From Dokdonella_A sp963758365 (lineage in GTDB: Bacteria; Pseudomonadota; Gammaproteobacteria; Xanthomonadales; Rhodanobacteraceae), in NCBI GenBank assembly GCA_963758365.1, contig CAVWVB010000001.1:3224001-3288000 (forward strand): DNA of 64,000 nucleotides. The letters are read 5' to 3'. Within the stretch, counting starts at the first letter, position 1, and each line of letters opens with the position of its first letter. The notes beneath the pieces are model-generated. The model made no database searches and was not told the origin of the DNA. It saw only the letters and a list, made by a program, of their open reading frames with translations. A program made the translations under genes and the position numbers. Shown here in pieces: positions 58,425 to 64,000 of the stretch.

Positions 58425-59472
58425 GGCGCGAAAACTCGGTCTGCAGCTGCGCGACGATCGAGAGCGCGATCGTTTGCGCGCCCTCGCCGCCGAGGTCCAG
58501 TCCAACCGGAGCATGCAGGCGGTCCTGCAGCAGGCTCGCCGATTCGCTGCCGATGTCCTCGAGCACGGCGTCGCGGCGCGCGGCCGGTCCGAGCAGACCG
58601 AGCCAGGCGATGTCGCTGTGCGCCAGTTCGGTCAGGCCACGTGCATCGAGATCGAAGTGATGGTTCATGACCAGGGCCGCGTCGAATCGGCTGCCTGCGA
58701 GCAGCGCGCGCAGCGCGGCGGGTCCTTCGCGATGGATCCGGTCGATGGCGCAGGCTTCGGCAAAGCGCAGCCAGCGCTCGCGGTGCTCGATCAGTTCGAC
58801 CTGCCAGCCGAACATCGAGGTCAGATGCAGCAGCGCGCGTGTCTCCGGACCGGCGCCGAGCAGCAGCAGGCGCGGCGGCGCGCGGACCATGAGCTCGAGA
58901 TCGGTCTGCAAGAGGGCCCGTGCGTCGCGCATCGTCCCAAAGCGATCGAAGCGGTACGTGCGGGTTCCGCGCCGCGGCGACCCGACCCATGCCTCGCCTG
59001 CACCGAGCGCGTCGCCGTCGCCCGCGAGCGCGAAGCGGATCGTCTCGGCGTGCGCGTCGGCATCGAGCAGCGCGTCGCGCACGGGCGCGGCCGGCACCGG
59101 CAATGGCAGCAGCAGGACCCGCGTCGAACCGCCACAGCCGGTACCCGATCCGAACACACGGTCCTCGTCGCCGTTGGTGTCGAAGCGGGCGGCGCTGGCG
59201 AAGCCGCTCGCGAGCACTTCGCGCGCACGGTTCTCGAGTTCGGCTTCGAGGCAACCCCCCGAGAGCGCGCCGATCAGCACGCCGGACCGGTCAAGCAGGA
59301 TCAGTGCACCGGGCTTGCGATAGGTGGAGCCACGAGTCTCGACCACGATGGCGAGAACCGTGGCGATGCCGTTCGCTGCGCGCGCGCGCGCGGCCGCCGC
59401 GATCGCGCGCAGGCCACCCTGCAGCGCAGGCCTGTCGTCTTCGTGCAGCGATTGCGGATTCGGCGGATGCAT
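58411..59472 (-). CDS. XdhC/CoxI-family maturation factor
   Basis: A protein of 353 residues. The XdhC-CoxI N-terminal domain has VETRGSTYRKPGALILLD and GALSGGCLEAELENRA. The C-terminal Rossmann domain has LLLLGAGPETRALLHL. XdhC binds the Mo cofactor and helps insert it, with sulfuration, into the hydroxylase large subunit. It overlaps the MocA-like gene, and together with the two subunit genes gives a self-sufficient cluster. Confidence 0.9.
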   Translation of the reverse strand: MHPPNPQSLHEDDRPALQGGLRAIAAAARARAANGIATVLAIVVETRGSTYRKPGALILLDRSGVLIGALSGGCLEAELENRAREVLASGFASAARFDTNGDEDRVFGSGTGCGGSTRVLLLPLPVPAAPVRDALLDADAHAETIRFALAGDGDALGAGEAWVGSPRRGTRTYRFDRFGTMRDARALLQTDLELMVRAPPRLLLLGAGPETRALLHLTSMFGWQVELIEHRERWLRFAEACAIDRIHREGPAALRALLAGSRFDAALVMNHHFDLDARGLTELAHSDIAWLGLLGPAARRDAVLEDIGSESASLLQDRLHAPVGLDLGGEGAQTIALSIVAQLQTEFSRRACG

Positions 59473-59534
59473 GCGTCGGGCAGGCGGGGTCACGGTGCAT
59501 GCGATGATAGGCCAGCGCGCTGCCCGGTTGCGGA

Positions 59535-61301
59535 TCAACGCCGCGTGACGAGACGCGCAAGCCAGGGCCGGCGCACCAGCGCGTTGCCGAACTGTTCGAG
59601 CTTGAGACCGACCGTGGCAACGCCATCCTCGCCGAGTTCGCGCGCGATCAGGCTGACCGGACCGAGGCGTACGCGGTCGCCGATCTCGATCGTGTGTTCG
59701 AACTTGCGCGCGAAGTGTTCGGCCAGGGTCAGCGGCGCATCCTTCTCGCGTACCGGCAAGCCGTAGAATCCGGCCACGTCGGCAAGGCGCACGTTCGCAT
59801 CGAAGCTGAACTCGCCGAACACCTCGCGCTCGACCTCGCGCGCCTCGTCCGACGGCGCGAACAGCCAGTCGAGGCGGTATACGCGGCCGGGCGGCGCGAG
59901 CAGGTACGCATAGTCGCCGGCGGCCACGCCGCCGATGCTTCCGGCCATCACGATCTCGCCATCGCGCACGATCATTGCGAGCTGTGCCCAGCCCGGCACC
60001 GCGGCGCCGCGCAGGATCGAGGCATCGGGTGCGACCGCGTAGCCGACCAGCTCGCGCGCGAGCGAACCGGGCAGGTCGAGTTCCACGCGGCGCACCTCGC
60101 GATCGCGGTGCGGCAGCGCGACGTCGAGCAGGCGAGCGGCGAGGCCTAGCGTCCAGCCCTGCACGAGCAGCGAAGCGAGCACGACGATGAACGCGACATT
60201 GAAGATCAGGCCCGCGCTCGGCAGTTTCATCAGCATCGGGATCGACGCGAGAAAGATGCCGACCGCGCCGCGCAGGCCGACCCAGGCGACGAAACCGATT
60301 TCGCGCTTGCCGTAGCGAAACGGCGCGAGACACGCGGCCACCGCGAGCGGGCGGCCGACCAGCATCAGGAACACCGCGACGCCGAGCGACGGCCACAGCA
60401 CCATGAGCAGTTGATGCGGTGCGACTAGCAGCCCGAGTACGAGGAACATCACGATCTGGCACAGCCAGGTCCCCGCATCGAGCACCGACAGCAGGTTCAC
60501 GAATCCGGGCACGTTGCGATTGCCGACGACGACCCCGGCGACGTACACCGCGAGGAACGCGCTGCCGTGCGCGGCGCCGGTCGCGCCGAACACGAAGATC
60601 GCGCCCGCGATCAGCGACAATGCGGCCAGGCCGCCGCTCAGCGGAAGTTTGCGCAGCGCGGCCGCGATTGCGAAACCGCCGAGTGCGCCGGCGACCGCGC
60701 CGATCGCGAATTCGGCCGCCAGTTGCGCGACGAACGCGCTGGGCCCGAGTCCCTGCGGCGTGGCCAGATAGGTCGCGAGCAGGGTCGTCAGCAGCACCGC
60801 GACCGGATCGTTCGCACTCGATTCGATCTCGAGGGTCGCCCCGACCCGCGAACGCAGTTGCAGGCCACCCGCGCGCAGCAGGAAGAACACCGCCGCGGCG
60901 TCGGTCGATGCGACGACCGTGCCGAGCAGCAGGGCCTGCACGGGGTCGAGGTCGAACAGCCAGCGCGCGGCGAGACTCGTCAGCCCCGCGGTGATCAGCA
61001 CGCCCGCGGTCGCGAGCAGCAGGGTCGGTGCGAACACGCCGCGGAAACTTTCGCGGCGCGTGCGCAGGCCGCCGTCGAACAGGATGATCGCGAGCGCGAA
61101 CGAGCCGATGCGATAGGTCAGCGCATAGTCGTCGAAGCGGAGCCCGCCCGGACCATCGACGCCCGCGAGCATGCCCACGCCGAGGAACACGAGCAGCAGC
61201 GGCGCGCCGAAACGACGGGCCACCAGACTCGAGCCGATGCCCGCGAGCACCAGCGCCGCCGCGCCGGCGAGCAACCAGTAGTTGTCGTGGATCGTGTTCA
61301 T
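59535..61301 (-). CDS. K+/H+ antiporter, CvrA/NhaP2 type
   Basis: A protein of 588 residues. About 12 to 13 membrane helices form the CPA1 core (TLEIESSANDPVAVLLTTLL carries the ND motif of the transport site, near residue 165). A cytoplasmic C-terminal part with a TrkA_C-like domain follows (about 395-480), then a further domain to residue 588. CvrA/NhaP2 proteins export potassium or sodium for protons. Gene symbols differ between species, so none is given. Confidence 0.92.
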   Translation of the reverse strand: MNTIHDNYWLLAGAAALVLAGIGSSLVARRFGAPLLLVFLGVGMLAGVDGPGGLRFDDYALTYRIGSFALAIILFDGGLRTRRESFRGVFAPTLLLATAGVLITAGLTSLAARWLFDLDPVQALLLGTVVASTDAAAVFFLLRAGGLQLRSRVGATLEIESSANDPVAVLLTTLLATYLATPQGLGPSAFVAQLAAEFAIGAVAGALGGFAIAAALRKLPLSGGLAALSLIAGAIFVFGATGAAHGSAFLAVYVAGVVVGNRNVPGFVNLLSVLDAGTWLCQIVMFLVLGLLVAPHQLLMVLWPSLGVAVFLMLVGRPLAVAACLAPFRYGKREIGFVAWVGLRGAVGIFLASIPMLMKLPSAGLIFNVAFIVVLASLLVQGWTLGLAARLLDVALPHRDREVRRVELDLPGSLARELVGYAVAPDASILRGAAVPGWAQLAMIVRDGEIVMAGSIGGVAAGDYAYLLAPPGRVYRLDWLFAPSDEAREVEREVFGEFSFDANVRLADVAGFYGLPVREKDAPLTLAEHFARKFEHTIEIGDRVRLGPVSLIARELGEDGVATVGLKLEQFGNALVRRPWLARLVTRR

Positions 61302-61507
61302 GGTCCGCTCCGGCTTCGATCATAGCCGCAGAACGGGCGCGAGCCGCGCAGGGTGGCCGACGGCAGCGCAGCGCATTCGCGAACGCCGGGACGCTGGGTC
61401 CCGGTGACCGTGCGAGCACACAGCACGACGCGGTCGCGCCACGCGCAAGATGACTTCGGCTCGGGCGCTCGGCCCCCGGTGCGGATCCGACCCGCCAATC
61501 CCAGCGC

Positions 61508-63010
61508 TCAGCCCTCGAACCGCCGGTACTGGATGGCCTCGGACAGATGCGCGGTGCCGATGCGATCCTCGCCCGCAAGATCCGCGATCGTGCGCGCGAC
61601 CCGCAGCACGCGATGGTAGGCGCGTGCCGACAGGCCGAGACGCTCGACCGCACGATCGAGCAACGCATGCTGGCGCGCGTCGAGCGCGCAGTCGCGTTCG
61701 ACTTCACGGTTGCCGAGCCACGCGTTCGGCTTGCCCGCGCGTTCGAGCTGGCGCGTGCGTGCCGCGGCGACGCGGCCGCGCACGGTCGCGCTGTCCTCTC
61801 CGCTTGCGCAGTCACGCAGCTCGGCGTGCGGCACCCGCGGCATCTCGATCTTGAGATCGATACGGTCGAGCAGCGGCCCTGACAGGCGCGCACGGTAGCG
61901 CGTGATCGCGTCGGGCGTGCAGCGGCAGCGACCTGAGGCATCGCCGGCGTAGCCGCACGGGCAGGGATTCATTGCCGCGACCAGTTGAAAGCGTGCCGGA
62001 AACTCGGCCTGGCGCGCCGCGCGCGAGATCGCGATACGCCCCGATTCGAGCGGCTCGCGCAGGACCTCGAGCACGTGCCGGTCGAACTCGACGATCTCGT
62101 CGAGGAACAGGACGCCGTGATGGGCGAGCGAGATTTCGCCCGGTCGCGGCTGCGAACCGCCGCCGACCAGCGCGACCGCCGATGCGGTGTGATGCGGCGC
62201 ACGGAACGCGCGCTGCTTCCAGGTGGCCACATCGTTTTCCTGACCCGCGATCGAACGCACGGCCGCCAGTTCGAGCGCCTCCTGTTCATCGAGCACGGGC
62301 AGGATTCCGGGCAGGCGACTCGCGAGCATGGTCTTGCCGGTGCCTGGCGGCCCGACCAGCAGCAGGTTATGCGAGCCGGCCGCGGCAATCTCGAGTGCAC
62401 GACGCGCCTGCTGCTGGCCGCGCACGTCGGCCAGCTCGGCCAGACCGTGACGGTTGCCGGCGGCGCTGCCCGGGGCCGCTGCGGCGGCGGGCAGTTCGAC
62501 ACGGCCGCACAGGTGCGCGCACACCTCGAGCAGGGATCCGGCGACGCGCACGTCCGCGGCGCCGGCCAGCGCCGCTTCGGCGCCGTTGCCGTGCGGGACG
62601 ATCACGCAACGGCCACGCCGGGTCGCGTGCAGCACCGCCGGCAGCACGCCGTGCACCGCGCGCAGCTCGCCGGACAACGCGAGTTCGCCGAGAAATTCGT
62701 ATCCGTGCAGCGCCTCTCGCGGCACGCCGCCGTTCGCGGCGAGAATGCCGAGTGCGATCGGCAGGTCGAAGCGTCCGCCATCCTTGGGCAGGTCGGCCGG
62801 CGCGAGGTTGACGGTAATCCGTCGCTGCGGGTAGTCGAGCTGCGCATTCAGGATCGCGGCGCGCACGCGGTCGCGCGCCTCCTTCACCGCGGTCTCCGCC
62901 AGACCGACGATCGACGTGCCGGGCAGGCCGCCCGAGAGATGGACCTCGCACGCGACCAGCGGTGCCGCAATGCCGTCCTGCGCGCGGCTGTAGACGACTG
63001 CGAGGCTCAT
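61508..63010 (-). CDS. comM: ComM / YifB-family Mg-chelatase-like AAA+ ATPase
   Basis: A protein of 500 residues. An N-terminal Lon-like domain (SLAVVYSRAQDGIAAPLVAC, GLPGTSIVGLAETAVKEARD) is followed by the AAA+ domain with GPPGTGKTMLASRLPGILP and a Cys cluster (NPCPCGYAG, RCRCTPD). Relatives act as branch-migration helicases that help integrate DNA in natural transformation. Symbol by similarity. It is upstream of the antiporter gene on the same strand, with 206 bases between. Confidence 0.92.
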   Translation of the reverse strand: MSLAVVYSRAQDGIAAPLVACEVHLSGGLPGTSIVGLAETAVKEARDRVRAAILNAQLDYPQRRITVNLAPADLPKDGGRFDLPIALGILAANGGVPREALHGYEFLGELALSGELRAVHGVLPAVLHATRRGRCVIVPHGNGAEAALAGAADVRVAGSLLEVCAHLCGRVELPAAAAAPGSAAGNRHGLAELADVRGQQQARRALEIAAAGSHNLLLVGPPGTGKTMLASRLPGILPVLDEQEALELAAVRSIAGQENDVATWKQRAFRAPHHTASAVALVGGGSQPRPGEISLAHHGVLFLDEIVEFDRHVLEVLREPLESGRIAISRAARQAEFPARFQLVAAMNPCPCGYAGDASGRCRCTPDAITRYRARLSGPLLDRIDLKIEMPRVPHAELRDCASGEDSATVRGRVAAARTRQLERAGKPNAWLGNREVERDCALDARQHALLDRAVERLGLSARAYHRVLRVARTIADLAGEDRIGTAHLSEAIQYRRFEG

Positions 63011-63339
63011 GCGGCAGCACGCTTGCAGCGCTTGCGCGAGCGTGCGCGGCCACGCATTTCCCGCGCGCGGATCGGACTTGCATGCGATCGATCCGTGCGG
63101 CCCGGTCCCGACCCGTTGCAGACGCGTGCGCTGCCAGCCGAATCGGCGCCCACCTCGCGCTTATGTCCGGGAAAAGAACCCGCTGCCCCCGCCGTGGGGT
63201 GAACTGCGCGAGGCAACGGGCGTCCCGGGAAATCGTTGCAACCGATCTGGCGCATGCCGCGACCTCCCTGCCGCTCGCGCACGTGCGATGGTCCGTGCGG
63301 CCGCCCTGCCGCATCCGGCGCAGCTCCCGCGCCGGCTCG
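63011..63339. other. Gap between comM and ubiK, no gene seen
   Basis: A 329-base region with no convincing ORF on either strand. It should contain the comM promoter, but no clear boxes were found. Confidence 0.5.
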
Positions 63340-63606
63340 TCAGTGCCTGGGTTGCGCGTCGCTGCCGACGAAGCGTTCGAGCGCCGCGATCTGCTGTTCG
63401 AGCTGCTCGATCTTCTCGCGCGTGCGCAGCAGCACGCAGCGCTGCACGTCGAATTCCTCGCGGGTGACCAGGTCGAGTTCACGCAGGCCCGATTGCAGTG
63501 CACTGCGAAATGTCGAGGTCAGGTCCTCGCGTGCCGCGTGCAGTCCCGGCGGCACCAGTGCGGCGAGTCGCTGCGCGAGCAAGTCGATGGATTGGACGTT
63601 GATCAT
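63340..63606 (-). CDS. ubiK: Ubiquinone biosynthesis accessory factor UbiK (YqiC)
   Basis: A protein of 88 residues, mainly helical. DLLAQRLAALVPPGLHAARE, EFDVQRCVLLRTREKIEQLE and LEQQIAALE are the BMFP/UbiK pattern, with a coiled coil at the C-terminus. It assists the Ubi complex in ubiquinone synthesis. Probably a single gene, facing away from the PII gene. Confidence 0.85.
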   Translation of the reverse strand: MINVQSIDLLAQRLAALVPPGLHAAREDLTSTFRSALQSGLRELDLVTREEFDVQRCVLLRTREKIEQLEQQIAALERFVGSDAQPRH

Positions 63607-63939
63607 GGTTCATCCCGGCATCGTGGATGCGCAATTCTCGCGCGATTGCGCGTGCATCGGTATCGGAGCGTCCGTGCATCGGCGCGGATCCCTGGGGTCG
63701 ACCGGTGGCGGGCGCAAGCGCCGCGCCACCGGTCGGGGCCTCCCTGCGCGTCGTTCCGTCGACTCGTCCCCCCTGTCGGCCACTCTAGTCCACGCGCGTC
63801 GCGGCGCCAGCGGCTGAATTCGGAACTGCACGTAGGAGAATTCCTACGCGCGTCGATCCGCTATAGTCCGCGCGAGGCGCGAACGCGCGCGTGCGGCCGA
63901 TTTGCGCCGTTTGCGTTGCGGACCCAACAGGAGGCGGCC
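63607..63939. promoter_or_regulatory. Divergent control region between ubiK and the PII gene
   Basis: A 333-base gap without a gene. It holds the inverted repeat GTAGGAGAATTCCTAC (63832-63847; arms GTAGGA/TCCTAC) and a TATAGT sequence at 63862-63867 that could serve as a -10 box for the PII gene. A GGAGG Shine-Dalgarno stands before the PII ATG. I did not find a GG-N10-GC sigma-54 promoter. Confidence 0.5.
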
Positions 63940-64000
63940 ATGCAGATGGTCATGGCGATCATCAAGCCGTTCAAGCTCGACGACGTGCGCGAGGCGCTGG
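63940..64000 (+). CDS. glnK: Nitrogen regulatory protein PII, N-terminus only (cut by window edge)
   Basis: ATG at 63940, GGAGG Shine-Dalgarno upstream. The visible 20 codons read MQMVMAIIKPFKLDDVREAL, the start of PII (GlnB/GlnK). PII senses 2-oxoglutarate and ATP/ADP and controls nitrogen metabolism. GlnB and GlnK cannot be told apart from this part; an amtB gene downstream would favour glnK. Confidence 0.88.
   Translation, partial: MQMVMAIIKPFKLDDVREAL

Noticed and set aside
63007..63282. A 91-codon minus-strand frame upstream of comM
   Set aside because: Low-complexity Gly/Arg/Ala-rich translation, overlaps the comM start, no Shine-Dalgarno and no domain.

Overview
The window is chromosomal, GC-rich DNA. 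It reads as a gammaproteobacterium of the Lysobacterales (Xanthomonadales) type. The basis is the order dnaA-dnaN-recF-gyrB-(TPR)-tonB-exbB-exbD-exbD-pdxJ, which I associate with that order, together with rpmH-rnpA-yidC-mnmE on the other side of the origin. The species cannot be named from sequence alone. No tRNA, rRNA, CRISPR array, IS element or prophage gene was seen. Most of the window is vertically inherited core genome.

Layout. (1) 1-3.7 kb, minus strand: a GldA/F/G-like ABC system, a DUF4340-like protein and the start of mutM. (2) 3.8-7.2 kb: a fatty-acid desaturase, a small secreted protein, rpmB-rpmG and a family 2 glycosyltransferase. (3) 7.2-11.8 kb, minus: an ECF sigma/anti-sigma pair, parA-parB, rsmG and a small SPFH protein. 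(4) 11.9-18.3 kb: hemB, aroE, a YkgJ-type Cys-cluster protein, gamma carbonic anhydrase, prlC, xth and a UPF0149 gene. (5) 18.5-33 kb: the replication-origin region. mnmE, yidC, rnpA and rpmH run leftward; dnaA, dnaN, recF, gyrB and then the TonB energising genes run rightward. DnaA boxes and an AT-rich stretch place oriC between dnaA and dnaN. Two parS-like palindromes lie inside recF, matching the ParAB genes about 15 kb away. (6) 33-40.9 kb, minus: pdxJ, a second ECF sigma/anti-sigma pair with a PDZ protein, a phosphopantetheinyl transferase, acetyl-CoA synthetase, small membrane proteins and a LysR regulator. (7) 41-44 kb: aceB-aceA, the glyoxylate shunt, divergent from the LysR gene.

(8) 44.4-54.3 kb is the most interesting region. 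After a cNMP-binding/GGDEF protein come two tandem copies of a three-gene cassette. Each has a large membrane protein with a class III nucleotide-cyclase-like domain and TPRs, a small leader-type peptide on the opposite strand, and a SagB-like FMN dehydrogenase. I recognise the parts as the little-studied 'putative peptide modification system' families of Xanthomonadales. The two peptides share an NHLP/Nif11-like leader in exact register but have unrelated C-termini, as expected of two RiPP-type precursors. Both cyclase domains keep the metal-binding aspartates but lack the usual substrate and transition-state residues.

(9) 54.4-59.5 kb, minus: a periplasmic molybdenum hydroxylase module with a diheme cytochrome, a Tat-exported large subunit, a 2Fe-2S subunit, a MocA-like nucleotidyltransferase and an XdhC-like factor. 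(10) 59.5-64 kb: a K+/H+ antiporter, comM, ubiK and the start of a PII gene (glnK/glnB), cut by the window edge.
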